From assembly GCA_019635435.1 (NCBI GenBank), contig JAHBZM010000001.1, forward strand, positions 310,001-374,000: a DNA stretch of 64,000 bases. Reading direction: 5' to 3'. Of this stretch, positions 7,226 through 15,425 are shown in pieces (the stretch's first letter is position 1; every line of letters starts with the position of its first letter). A program made the translations under genes and the position numbers. Under the pieces are notes generated by a model, which was not told where the DNA came from, made no database searches, and was given only the letters and a program-made list of their open reading frames with translations. The DNA comes from Ramlibacter sp. GTDB taxonomy: Bacteria > Pseudomonadota > Gammaproteobacteria > Burkholderiales > Burkholderiaceae_C.

Positions 7226-9100
7226 ATGCCCCTGCTGTCGACGCGCGCGTACGTCCCGCTGGCCATCGCGGCCCTCCTGGCTGGTCCCCAGACTGCGCTG
7301 GCGCAGCCCATGGCCGCCAACCTGGTCGACCTGTCGATCGAACAGCTGACCAACATCGAGGTCGTTTCGGTGGCCAAGCGCGTCCAGGCGCTGTCGGACG
7401 TGGCCGGCGACATCTATGTGATCACCCGCGACGACATCCGCCGTTCGGGCGCGACCACCCTGCCCGAAGCCTTGCGGCTGGCGCCCAACCTGCAGGTGGC
7501 GCGCGCCGACGCCAACCAGTACGCCATCAGTGCCCGGGGCCTGAACTCCGTGCTGGCCGACAAGATGCTGGTGCAGATCGACGGGCGCACCGTCTACTCG
7601 CCGCTGTTCTCGGGCACTTTCTGGGAAGCCCAGGACGTGATGCTCGAGGACGTGGAACGCATTGAAGTGCTCAGCGGCTCGGGCGGCACGCTGTATGGCT
7701 CCAACGCGGTCAACGGCGTGATCAGCATCATCACCCGCCACACCGCCGACACCCAGGGCACGCTGTTCAGCGCCGGGGCCGGCAACCACGAAAGCGCGCT
7801 GGCCGCGCGCTGGGGCGGCGCCACCCTCGAGGGCACCAGCTACCGGCTGTATGCCAAGCGCACGCGGCGCGACGCCACCGAGCTGGCCAGCGGCGCATCG
7901 GTCAACGATGCGGCCGTCATGACGCAGGCGGGCTTTCGCGCCGACCGCACCGACGGCGCGCAAGTCATGACGCTGCAGGGCGATGCCTACGAAACCACCA
8001 TCGATGAAGCCACGGGCCAGCGCCGGCTCTCGGGCATGAACCTGCTGGGCCGCTGGCGCGGGCCGGTGGCTGGCGGCACGGGCCAGTTCCAGGCCTACCT
8101 GGACCGGGCCGTGCGCGACGCGCCTTCCACATTGCGCGACGTGGTCGACACCGTGGACCTGGACTACCAGCACGCGTTGCAGCCCCTGGCCGGGCACCGC
8201 CTGCTGCTGGGCGGCGGCTGGCGCTCCCAGCATGACCGGGTGGACAACTACGCGCCCGCCAGGGTCGCCCTGCTGCCAACCGAGCGGCACCTGCAGCTGT
8301 GGAACCTGTTTGCCCAGGACGAGTTATCGCTGGCGCCGCGCGTCAGGCTCACGCTGGGCCTGAAGCTGGAGCACAACGACTACTCGGGGCTGGAGCACCT
8401 GCCCAGCGCCCGGCTGGCCTGGGACGTGGCGCCCAACCACCTGCTGTGGGCCGCCGCGTCGCGCAGCGTGCGGGCGCCGGCACGCATTGACCGCGACCTT
8501 TACGCCCCGGTGCTCCCCATGGGCAGCCCGCTGTTCGAGTCCGAGGTGGCCAAGGTGTATGAGCTGGGATGGCGGGCCCAGCCCCGCCCGGCGCTGTCGT
8601 ATTCGGTCACGCTGTTCCACCATGACTTCAGCCGGCTGCGCTCGCTGGACTTTGGCCCGGCCGGCGGTTCGCTCAACAACAATTTCGAAGGCACGCTCAG
8701 CGGCGTGTCGGCCTGGGGCTCGCTGCGCATGTCAGACACCTGGCGCCTTCGCGGCAGCTACCTGTACCAGCGCGAACACCTGCAGGCCCGCCCCGGCGTG
8801 CCGCCGCCCTCGTCCATCAGCGCGCTGGGCAACGACCCTTCACACCAGTTGACGCTGGGCTCCTCGCACGACCTCGGCCACGCCACCACGCTGGACCTGC
8901 AGCTGCGTCGCATCGGGGCGCTGCCCGACCCGCCCGTGGCAGGCTACACCGTGCTCGATGCGCGGCTGGGCTGGCAGGTCAGCCCCACCCTCGAACTGTC
9001 GCTCACGGCACACAACCTCAACCGGGCGCGGCACGTGGAGTGGAACACCCAGGTGGCCGTGCCGCGCAGCGTGTTCCTCAAAGCCGTCTGGCGGCTCTAG
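7226..9100 (+). CDS. TonB-dependent receptor, short form
   Basis: A 624-residue outer-membrane receptor with a signal peptide (about residues 1-27), a plug domain (about 35-170; segments VITRDDIRRSGATTLPEAL and VERIEVLSGSGGTLYGSNAVNG are diagnostic) and a beta-barrel to the end. It would import a ligand with TonB energy. The N-terminal LVDLSIEQLTNIEV segment is typical of receptors that sit next to YfiR-type proteins, as here. The last residue is Leu rather than the usual Phe. The ligand is unknown, and no siderophore or vitamin genes adjoin. Confidence 0.88.
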   Translation: MPLLSTRAYVPLAIAALLAGPQTALAQPMAANLVDLSIEQLTNIEVVSVAKRVQALSDVAGDIYVITRDDIRRSGATTLPEALRLAPNLQVARADANQYAISARGLNSVLADKMLVQIDGRTVYSPLFSGTFWEAQDVMLEDVERIEVLSGSGGTLYGSNAVNGVISIITRHTADTQGTLFSAGAGNHESALAARWGGATLEGTSYRLYAKRTRRDATELASGASVNDAAVMTQAGFRADRTDGAQVMTLQGDAYETTIDEATGQRRLSGMNLLGRWRGPVAGGTGQFQAYLDRAVRDAPSTLRDVVDTVDLDYQHALQPLAGHRLLLGGGWRSQHDRVDNYAPARVALLPTERHLQLWNLFAQDELSLAPRVRLTLGLKLEHNDYSGLEHLPSARLAWDVAPNHLLWAAASRSVRAPARIDRDLYAPVLPMGSPLFESEVAKVYELGWRAQPRPALSYSVTLFHHDFSRLRSLDFGPAGGSLNNNFEGTLSGVSAWGSLRMSDTWRLRGSYLYQREHLQARPGVPPPSSISALGNDPSHQLTLGSSHDLGHATTLDLQLRRIGALPDPPVAGYTVLDARLGWQVSPTLELSLTAHNLNRARHVEWNTQVAVPRSVFLKAVWRL

Positions 9101-9109
9101 GGCGCCCGC

Positions 9110-9676
9110 ATGACCCCGACCCGATCCCTGCTGCTGGCGCTGGCCCTGACCTTGGGCGCGTGGGCCGGCGGGCTGGCCGGCACCGCGCGGGCAGAGACGG
9201 CCCAGGAGCGGGCCACGGCGTCGCTGGTCAAGGCGGTCTTCCTGCACAAGTTCGCCAGCTTTGTTGAATGGCCCGCGGGCACCTTCGCCCAGCCCACCAG
9301 CCCGCTCAAGATCGGCGTGCTGGGCGACCCCACCGTCTGGAAAGACCTGCTGGACACGGCCCGCGACCGCGACCGTGATGGCCGCCCCGTGTGGGTCACG
9401 CAGCTGACCGAGGGCGCGTCCCTGGCGGGCTACCACATCCTCTTCCTCAAGGCTCCGTCCGAGACGCGCCTGGCCGAACTGCTGGCCCAGGTGCCCTCGG
9501 GCGTGCTCACGGTGACCGACACGGGCGGCCCCGCGCCGCGCGGCTCGGTGATCCATTTCCAGATTGACGAGGGGCGCGTGCAGCTCGATGTGTCGGTGGA
9601 GGCCGCCACCCGCCAGGGCCTGAAGCTGAGCCCGCGGCTGCTTTCGGCCGCGCGCAACGTGCGATCGGTGCAGTAG
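9110..9676 (+). CDS. YfiR-family (DUF4154) periplasmic protein
   Basis: A 188-residue exported protein. After a signal peptide (1-29) the segment SLVKAVFLHKFASFVEWP is the hallmark of the YfiR/DUF4154 family. In Pseudomonas, YfiR is a periplasmic repressor of the diguanylate cyclase YfiN. No YfiN-type cyclase adjoins here, and the mature part lacks the cysteines that regulate Pseudomonas YfiR. It lies nine bases after the TonB receptor and is surely co-transcribed with it, suggesting a receptor-linked envelope function instead. Confidence 0.8.
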   Translation: MTPTRSLLLALALTLGAWAGGLAGTARAETAQERATASLVKAVFLHKFASFVEWPAGTFAQPTSPLKIGVLGDPTVWKDLLDTARDRDRDGRPVWVTQLTEGASLAGYHILFLKAPSETRLAELLAQVPSGVLTVTDTGGPAPRGSVIHFQIDEGRVQLDVSVEAATRQGLKLSPRLLSAARNVRSVQ

Positions 9677-9704
9677 CGCCGTTGCCTGCGGCTACGATGC
9701 CGGG

Positions 9705-10286
9705 ATGAGCGAACCCCGACACTTTCTCTTTCTTGTGGCCTCCACGCGCCTGGCCCCCGAAGACGGCGGCCACCTGGGCAACACCGAATGGCTGGCTCGC
9801 CAGGCCGCCACCGCACTGCCCGCCGGCACGCTGCAAACCTGGCTGCCGCTGGCGCGCATGACGCTGCCGCCCTTTGTGGACCAGCGCCACACCACGGGCC
9901 AGTACCCGCTGCCCGGCGGCGACCTCAAAACCCTGCTCGACGCCACGATGGCCGCCACCGACATCGTGCTGGTCTCGCCCGTCTACTGGTACAGCCTGCC
10001 CGCGCCGCTCAAGACCTACATCGACCACTGGAGCGCCTGGATGCGCGTGCCCGGCCTGCCGTTCAAGGACGCCATGGCCAAAAAGTCCTTGCGGCTCATC
10101 ACCACCAGCGGTGACCGGGCCAAGGCGCAGCCGATGATCGACTCTGTCACACTGTGCGCCCAGTTCCTGTCCATGGCCTGGGGCGGCGCGCTGTGGGGCA
10201 AGGGCGGGCCGCCCGACGCCGTGCCGGCCGACACCCAGGCCGTGGCGCAAGCCGCTACTTTTTTGATAGCGCACAACGACCGCTGA
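9705..10286 (+). CDS. Flavodoxin-fold NAD(P)H-dependent oxidoreductase
   Basis: A 193-residue flavodoxin-like protein. The central SPVYWYSLPAPLKTYIDHW (about residues 88-106) is the FMN-binding and dimer region of NAD(P)H:FMN/quinone reductases, and ITTSGD follows where the family has its second flavin loop. The substrate (quinone, azo or nitro compound) is not predictable. The last ten codons lie inside a dispersed repeat (10255-10302), so the native C-terminus seems to have been replaced by repeat-encoded residues. Confidence 0.78.
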   Translation: MSEPRHFLFLVASTRLAPEDGGHLGNTEWLARQAATALPAGTLQTWLPLARMTLPPFVDQRHTTGQYPLPGGDLKTLLDATMAATDIVLVSPVYWYSLPAPLKTYIDHWSAWMRVPGLPFKDAMAKKSLRLITTSGDRAKAQPMIDSVTLCAQFLSMAWGGALWGKGGPPDAVPADTQAVAQAATFLIAHNDR

Positions 10287-10302
10287 GCCTGGACTGGAGG
10301 CC
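10255..10302 (-). repeat. Dispersed repeat family 1, copy D
   Basis: It reads GCTACTTTTTTGATAGCGC followed by a segment ending GAGCCTGGACTGGAGGCC, the same order as the copies at 14049, 16607 and 62811. This copy is the most diverged. It overlaps the stop codon of the oxidoreductase at 10284-10286. Confidence 0.7.
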
Positions 10303-10326
10303 GATTCCTCCAACAATTCACTGCAA

Positions 10327-11610
10327 ATGACATTCATGGCTGCCACGCTGGGCATTGACTTTGGCACTTCCAACTCGGCCGCGGCCTGGCGCGCGGACGG
10401 CGGCCCCGCGCGCCCCATTGCGCTGGAAGGCGGCGCCCACGCGCTGCCCACGGCCATCTTCTTCAACGCCGAGGAACGCAGGACCCACTTTGGCCGCGAC
10501 GCCGTGACCCAGTACCTGGCGGGTACCGAGGGGCGGCTCATGCGCTCGCTCAAGAGCCTGCTGGGCAGCGCGCTGCTGCTGGAGACCACCGAGGTCAACG
10601 GCCAGGGCATGAGCTACCTGGACATCATCGGCACCTTTCTCAAGGAAGTGGTGGCGCGCGCCCGCGCGCAGACCGGCGCCGAGCCCGGGCGCGTGGTGCT
10701 GGGCCGCCCCGTGCACTTTGTGGACGACGACCCGCAGCGCGACGCGCTGGCCCAGCAGATGCTGCTGCAGGCCGCGCAGGCCGCCGGCCTGCGCAATGTG
10801 GGCTTTCAGCTGGAGCCGATTGCCGCGGCCTTTGACCACGAGCAGCGGCTGGACCGCGAGCAGCTGGTGCTGGTGACCGACATTGGCGGCGGCACCTCGG
10901 ACTTCACCGTGGTGCGGCTGGGCCCCGAGCGCGCGCGGCGCGGCGGCGACCGTGGCGCCGACATCCTGGCCACGCGCGGCGTGCACATTGGCGGCACCGA
11001 CTTTGACCAGAAGCTCAGCCTGGAGCAGGCCATGCCGCTGCTGGGCTTCCGGCACATCGGGCCGCAGCAGCGCGAGGTGCCCAGCCCCGTGTTCTTTGAC
11101 CTGGCCACCTGGCACCTGATCCACTGGCGCTACGGCCCGCGCGCGCTGCGCGAGGCCCAGGCCCTGCGCGTGAACTACAGCGACCTGACGCTGCACCGCC
11201 GGCTCATGACCGTGCTGGAGCAGCGCCTGGGCCACCACCTGGCCAATGATGTGGAACAGGCCAAGATCGCCTGCAGCCAGGACGGCCACACCGCCGAGCT
11301 GGCGCTGGACTACATCGAGCGCGGCCTGGGCGCGAGCCTGGACGCCCCCACGCTGAGCCACCACCTGGCCCCGCTGCTGCAGCGCGTGGTGCAGTGCGCG
11401 CAGGACTGCGTGCAGGAGGCCGGCCTGCGGCCCGGCGAGCTGGACGCGATCTACCTCACCGGCGGCTCATCGGCCCTCACGCCGTTCCAGCACGCGCTGC
11501 AGCAGGCGTTTTCGGGGACGCCGCTGGTGGAGGGGGATTTGTTTGGGGGGGTGGCGGCGGGACTGGTTTATGAGGCTGCAGGAGCCAAACAGGGGCCGGA
11601 CGGGGGCTAG
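10327..11610 (+). CDS. Hsp70-family ATPase, YegD-like
   Basis: A 427-residue protein made only of the actin/Hsp70 ATPase fold: phosphate-1 loop LGIDFGTSNSA at the N-terminus, phosphate-2 loop TDIGGGTSDF (about residues 187-196) and adenosine loop YLTGGSSALTPF (about 376-387). It lacks the DnaK substrate-binding domain and lid. This matches the YegD group, whose role is unclear. ATG at 10327 or at 10336 are both possible starts. The codons near the 3' end become G-rich just before the AT-rich islet begins. Confidence 0.83.
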   Translation: MTFMAATLGIDFGTSNSAAAWRADGGPARPIALEGGAHALPTAIFFNAEERRTHFGRDAVTQYLAGTEGRLMRSLKSLLGSALLLETTEVNGQGMSYLDIIGTFLKEVVARARAQTGAEPGRVVLGRPVHFVDDDPQRDALAQQMLLQAAQAAGLRNVGFQLEPIAAAFDHEQRLDREQLVLVTDIGGGTSDFTVVRLGPERARRGGDRGADILATRGVHIGGTDFDQKLSLEQAMPLLGFRHIGPQQREVPSPVFFDLATWHLIHWRYGPRALREAQALRVNYSDLTLHRRLMTVLEQRLGHHLANDVEQAKIACSQDGHTAELALDYIERGLGASLDAPTLSHHLAPLLQRVVQCAQDCVQEAGLRPGELDAIYLTGGSSALTPFQHALQQAFSGTPLVEGDLFGGVAAGLVYEAAGAKQGPDGG

Positions 11611-11639
11611 CGACCTCTCACGCCACGGTTCGGTTTACG

Positions 11640-12550
11640 CGATCTGCCGAAATCCGCTGCGGATCAAATACTCGTGCGTTGCGGAATGGTTTTGAATTCC
11701 CAACACCGGTCGGTCAGTTCATTGCGCTCGCGGCACCGCCTGCAGCAGTTGTTAAGCATCACCGAGCCGTAGGGACTTCGCCATTTTCTCAAGGTCATCG
11801 GCGACAGCAGTGAAGCCAAAGTAATTTGTGGGATGCTCGTAAGAGCGCTCTGCCATGGAATCTGGCGTGTAGCCTTCAAGTCTGCTGCGGAGTTCATCTC
11901 GAATCATTAGCGCGTCAACTTTGAATCGCCTATCCCACTCGGCGTTTCGTTCGTACGCCGCACGCATCGTTGCAGCTGTGAATCTATCCCAGAGACGCTT
12001 CTTGTCATCCTGATCTGCGGCCCTGGCCATATCGTGCCATTCGTTCTCGTGGATCGAGTTATCGATAGCTTGTTGACGGCGAATAAATTCTCGAATGTTT
12101 GCCACAAAGTCTATGGCCTTGGTTGAGAGCGCCGAGGACGTGGAGTCAACAATGGCGTGCACTTTTTCGTCGAACTTCAAGGCTCGATCTTTGTATTGCT
12201 CCACTTGCTCCGCCTTGAGGTGAAGGCGCTCTCGCAAAGTTTCGTTCGAAGCCTTCGCCTGTTCTACAAGTGCTGTATACCTCCATCGCGCAACGACGTA
12301 AGCCAGTCCAAACATAGCCGCAGCGACTCCGCAGAAGGTGAGGGGCGCCGCCGAAACGACAACCCATTCTTTAGCCAACAACTGGAAGAATTCTGTCATT
12401 CGCGATTCTCGTAAGGCCTAGCGGAATGTAGCCGGAAAGCTCGGCGACACAAAACGGCTACCTCTGCAAGGACTGGTACTACCTACGCCGTCTTTACGCA
12501 ATTGCTTGCTCCAGTCAATGGAAAAGCGAACCAGGCATCGAAGGTTCCGC
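11640..12550. other. AT-rich islet with atypical composition
   Basis: Base composition drops sharply here compared with the strongly GC-rich flanks: A/T-ending codons are frequent across 11752-12399 and in the flanking 100-150 bases. Flanking genes on both sides are normal. No integrase, tRNA or transposase was seen, so the mode of entry is unknown. The flanks (11611-11751 and 12400-12565) show no convincing gene. Confidence 0.6.
11752..12399 (-). CDS. Hypothetical single-pass membrane protein with coiled coil
   Basis: Not recognised. The 215-residue protein has an N-terminal membrane helix (about residues 14-36), then a charged helix with coiled-coil character (about 43-85; LVEQAKASNETLRERLHLK), then a soluble domain rich in charged and aromatic residues (for example RLWDRFTAATMRAAYERNAEW). 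This looks like an inner-membrane protein with a cytoplasmic helical domain. Codon use is clearly unlike its neighbours, suggesting horizontal acquisition. A phage-defence or other accessory function is possible but there is no direct evidence. Confidence 0.7.
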   Translation of the reverse strand: MTEFFQLLAKEWVVVSAAPLTFCGVAAAMFGLAYVVARWRYTALVEQAKASNETLRERLHLKAEQVEQYKDRALKFDEKVHAIVDSTSSALSTKAIDFVANIREFIRRQQAIDNSIHENEWHDMARAADQDDKKRLWDRFTAATMRAAYERNAEWDRRFKVDALMIRDELRSRLEGYTPDSMAERSYEHPTNYFGFTAVADDLEKMAKSLRLGDA

Positions 12551-12565
12551 ACTACCCCAACCGGT

Positions 12566-13429
12566 CTACTCCACCTTCAACCCCACCAGCTTCGGGTCCT
12601 CGGGCGGGTAGCGCAGCCCCAGTGACTTGAGCTTGTCGCGCACCAGCGTGGCGATCATCAGGTTGCGATGGGTCTTGGAGTCGGCGGGCACCACGGTCCA
12701 CGGCGCCCAGGGGGTGCTGGTGGCGCCCAGCAGCGCTTCGTAGGCGGCCTGGTAATCGGCCCACTGCTTGCGCGCGTCCAGGTCGCCCATGCTGAACTTC
12801 CAGTGCTTGGTCGGGTCGTCAATGCGCTCCTGCAAACGCTGGCGCTGCTCTTCAAAGCTGATGTGCAGCATGAACTTCATGATCACCGTGCCGGTCTCGC
12901 TCAGCAGGCGCTCGAAGTCGTTGATGTGGGCGTAGCGCTGGCGCGTCTGCTCGGGCGTGATCCAGCCGTTCACGGGTGGCACCAGCACGTCTTCGTAGTG
13001 GCTGCGGTTGAAGATCATGAACTCGCCGGCGCCGGGCACCTGCTGGTGGATGCGCCACAGGTAGTCGTGCGCGCGCTCGGGTTCGGTGGGGGCCTTCCAG
13101 CCCACGGTGTGCACGCCCAGCGCGCTGGTGCGGCTGAACACGCCGCGGATGGTGCCGTCCTTGCCGGCCGTGTCGGTGCCCTGCAGCACCACCAGCAGCT
13201 TGAAGCGCCGGTCGGCATAGAACAGGTCCTGCAACCCGTCCAGCTCCATGGCCAGCGCCTCCACGGCGACCTTGTCGTCGGCCTTGTTGCCGCTGGAATA
13301 GGGCTTGGCCGAAGGCTGGCAGCCTTTCAGTGAAAACGGCTTGCCCTTGCCATCGGTGGGGGGCTGCCATGCCGCCAGCGCGTCGACGCCCGGGGTGTCG
13401 CTCTTGCTGTCCTTGTTGCCGTTGGCCAT
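12566..13429 (-). CDS. ppk2: Polyphosphate kinase 2 family protein
   Basis: A 287-residue single-domain PPK2 protein. The Walker A loop GTDTAGKDGTIRGVFSRT (about residues 83-100) and the second phosphate-binding motif FNRSHYEDVLVP (about 140-151) are intact. PPK2 enzymes move phosphate between polyphosphate and nucleoside di- or monophosphates; the class cannot be fixed by eye. The ATG at 13429 is chosen because GGAGAAC precedes it and the upstream extension is Cys/His/Arg-rich noise. It is a stand-alone gene, 37 bases from the UDG gene on the same strand. Confidence 0.9.
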   Translation of the reverse strand: MANGNKDSKSDTPGVDALAAWQPPTDGKGKPFSLKGCQPSAKPYSSGNKADDKVAVEALAMELDGLQDLFYADRRFKLLVVLQGTDTAGKDGTIRGVFSRTSALGVHTVGWKAPTEPERAHDYLWRIHQQVPGAGEFMIFNRSHYEDVLVPPVNGWITPEQTRQRYAHINDFERLLSETGTVIMKFMLHISFEEQRQRLQERIDDPTKHWKFSMGDLDARKQWADYQAAYEALLGATSTPWAPWTVVPADSKTHRNLMIATLVRDKLKSLGLRYPPEDPKLVGLKVE

Positions 13430-13466
13430 GGCGTTCTCCGTGTGGTGTTGAGCCAGAGGATACCGG

Positions 13467-14048
13467 TCATGGCGCGAGCGCGGCGGCCACGCGTGCGCGC
13501 TGCACGGGCAGCAGCTCGGTTTCAAACCAGGGGTTGCGCCGCAACCAGAGGTTGTTGCGCGGGCTGGGGTGGGGCAGCGCCAGCACAGCCGGGTCGCGGC
13601 TGCGCCAGCCCTGCACCACCTCGGTCAGCGTGGCACCGGCGCCGGGCAGGTGCCAGGCCTGCGCGTGCTGGCCAATCACCAGCGTAAGCCGCAGCTGCCG
13701 CAGGCCGGCCAGCAGGGGCTGGCGCCAGGTGGCGGCGCATTCGGGCCGCGGCGGCAGGTCGCCGGCCCGGCCGGTGCCCGGGTAGCAAAAGCCCATGGGG
13801 ACGATGGCGACGCGCCGCTGGTCATAAAACACCTCGCGCGACACGCCCAGCCAGTCGCGCAGCCGCTCGCCGCTGGCGTCGTCAAACGGGACACCGCTGG
13901 CATGCACCTTGCGCCCCGGCGCCTGCCCGGCCACCAGCAGGCGCGCGGCCGGGTGCAGCTGCAGCACCGGGCGCGGGCCCAGGGGCAGGTGCGCGGCGCA
14001 CAAGGTACAAGCGCGTACCTCGGCGAGCGCATGTTGCAGGTCTTTCAT
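13467..14048 (-). CDS. Uracil-DNA glycosylase superfamily protein, iron-sulfur type
   Basis: A 193-residue protein with the UDG fold signatures GQAPG (about residues 40-44) and HPSPRNN (about 161-167), matching the catalytic water-activating loop and the minor-groove loop. Four cysteines are spaced C-x2-C at residues 14-17 and C-x15-C at about 88-104, the pattern of the [4Fe-4S] ligands of family-4/5 glycosylases. It should remove uracil or a related base from DNA. The ATG at 14048 was chosen because upstream sequence is a dispersed repeat, and the repeat ends at the base before the start codon. Confidence 0.82.
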   Translation of the reverse strand: MKDLQHALAEVRACTLCAAHLPLGPRPVLQLHPAARLLVAGQAPGRKVHASGVPFDDASGERLRDWLGVSREVFYDQRRVAIVPMGFCYPGTGRAGDLPPRPECAATWRQPLLAGLRQLRLTLVIGQHAQAWHLPGAGATLTEVVQGWRSRDPAVLALPHPSPRNNLWLRRNPWFETELLPVQRARVAAALAP

Positions 14049-14100
14049 GGCTGGAGTCCAGGAGGGGCGGCCACTGTTTGCTATCAAAACAGGAGTAAAT
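14049..14100 (+). repeat. Dispersed repeat family 1, copy A
   Basis: The element runs GGCTGGAGTCCAGG ... GGCGGCCACTGTTTGC then TATCAAAACAGGAGTAAAT. It contains a small palindrome (CTGGAGTCCAG) at one end and an A-rich imperfect palindrome at the other. Near-identical segments in the same order occur at 16607-16659 and 62811-62861. Confidence 0.85.
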
Positions 14101-14131
14101 CCGGGGCCCCGGGCCCCCCAAGCCGGCTCAG

Positions 14132-14164
14132 GGGAAACCCACCTGTTGAACGCCACAGTTGGCG
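14132..14164 (+). repeat. Dispersed repeat family 3, copy 1
   Basis: It contains GGGAAACCC, then CTGTTGAACGCCACAGTTGG, then CG. The copy at 52627-52660 on the other strand has the same words with only a few changes. It lies 31 bases after a family-1 copy, upstream of the binding-protein gene. Confidence 0.65.
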
Positions 14165-14282
14165 GCACCCGGGCGCGGCGCGATCATGGCGCCGCCCCCA
14201 ACAAGGGCGCCCTGCGCTTGTGCAGCGGTTTCGCACGGCCGGCCACCCGGGCCACCGCGCGAAGACAACGGAGACAAACATC

Positions 14283-15410
14283 ATGCGTCGTTGCTTCATC
14301 CTGTCCCTTCTCGCGCTCGCGTTGCCGCTGCAGGCCTGGTCGCAGACCAGCGCGGTCACGCCCACCAGCATCGCCATCCACCACATTGGCCCGTTCGTGG
14401 GCCAGCTCGCGGAGTCCAACGCCGAGGCATTGCGCGGCGCCGAGCTGTATTTTGACCAGGTCAACGCGGCGGGCGGCATCCACGGCCGCAAGGTCACGCT
14501 GCAAAAGCTCGACGACAAGCAGGACGGCAAGGAGGCCGGGCGCCTGTTCAAGGAGCTGATCGACCAGCAGAAGGCGCTGGCGGTGTTCATGCCGCGCACC
14601 ACGCCGTCCACGCAGGCGCTGATGACGCTGTCGGAGGAGTCGGGCGTGCCGCTGGTGGCGTCGCAGTCGGGCGCGGCCTTCATCACCGAGCCGCTCAAGC
14701 GCAGCGTGTTCTCGCTGCGCGCCTCGTACCAGGACGAGGTGATCTCGCTGATCCAGCTCATGAACTCCACCGGCATCACGCGCTTTGGCTTTCTGGCCGC
14801 CACCGACTCCTACGGCAAGGACGTGATGGAGGGCGCGCAGCGCGCGCTGAAGGAGCTCAAGCTCGAAGCCGTCTCGGTCCAGCCCGTGGACCAGAAGACG
14901 CCCGAGGTTGCCGATGCGGTGACCAAGATGCTCGCGGCCAACCCGCAGGTAGTGGTCCTGATCGCGGGCGTGAAGGGCGCGACCGATTTCGTCAAGCTGT
15001 ACCGCAGCAAGGGCGGCACGGCCCAGTTTGCGGCGCTGTCCAACAACGGTTCGGACTCGTTTGTGAAAGCCCTGGGCGAGTACAAGCGCGGCGTGATCGT
15101 GACGCAGATCGTGCCCACGCCGTTTCGGCGCAACAAGCGCTTTGTGCGTGACTACGTGAACCTGATGGACGCCCACAAGATCACGCCCAGCTTTGTCTCG
15201 CTGTATGGCTACCTGTCGGCCCGCGTGCTGGTGGAGGGCCTGCGCCGCGCCGGGCGCGACCTCACGCCCGAGAAGCTCACCAACGCGCTGCAGGGCCTGG
15301 GCACCTATGACCTGGGCGACTACCTGATCGAGTTTGGCCCGCAGCGCCGCCAGGGCACCAAGTTTGTCCAGGCGTCCATCATTGGCTACGACGGCAAGTT
15401 CACCAACTAG
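14283..15410 (+). CDS. Periplasmic binding protein, branched-chain amino acid type, lone
   Basis: A 375-residue exported protein with a signal peptide (about residues 1-22, cleavage after AWS-Q) and a Peripla_BP_6 (LivJ-like) fold. The start IAIHHIGPFVGQLAESNAEALRGAELYFDQVN is typical. It should bind an amino acid or small organic acid in the periplasm. No permease or ATPase gene is adjacent, so it is an orphan that may use a transporter elsewhere or act as a sensor. ATG at 14283 follows a GGAGAC-like ribosome site and opens the signal peptide. Confidence 0.85.
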   Translation: MRRCFILSLLALALPLQAWSQTSAVTPTSIAIHHIGPFVGQLAESNAEALRGAELYFDQVNAAGGIHGRKVTLQKLDDKQDGKEAGRLFKELIDQQKALAVFMPRTTPSTQALMTLSEESGVPLVASQSGAAFITEPLKRSVFSLRASYQDEVISLIQLMNSTGITRFGFLAATDSYGKDVMEGAQRALKELKLEAVSVQPVDQKTPEVADAVTKMLAANPQVVVLIAGVKGATDFVKLYRSKGGTAQFAALSNNGSDSFVKALGEYKRGVIVTQIVPTPFRRNKRFVRDYVNLMDAHKITPSFVSLYGYLSARVLVEGLRRAGRDLTPEKLTNALQGLGTYDLGDYLIEFGPQRRQGTKFVQASIIGYDGKFTN

Positions 15411-15425
15411 GGCCCCTTGCCCGGT

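Noticed and set aside
5711..8290. Very long minus-strand open frame (859 codons) opposite dadA and the TonB receptor
   Set aside because: It is the antisense shadow of high-GC coding sequence: the product is rich in Ala/Gly/His/Arg repeats with no domain, while both plus-strand genes have complete motifs.
12157..12414. 85-codon plus-strand frame in the AT-rich islet
   Set aside because: It is antisense to the 215-residue gene, has no ribosome site and no recognisable features. The minus-strand protein has coherent membrane and coiled-coil structure.
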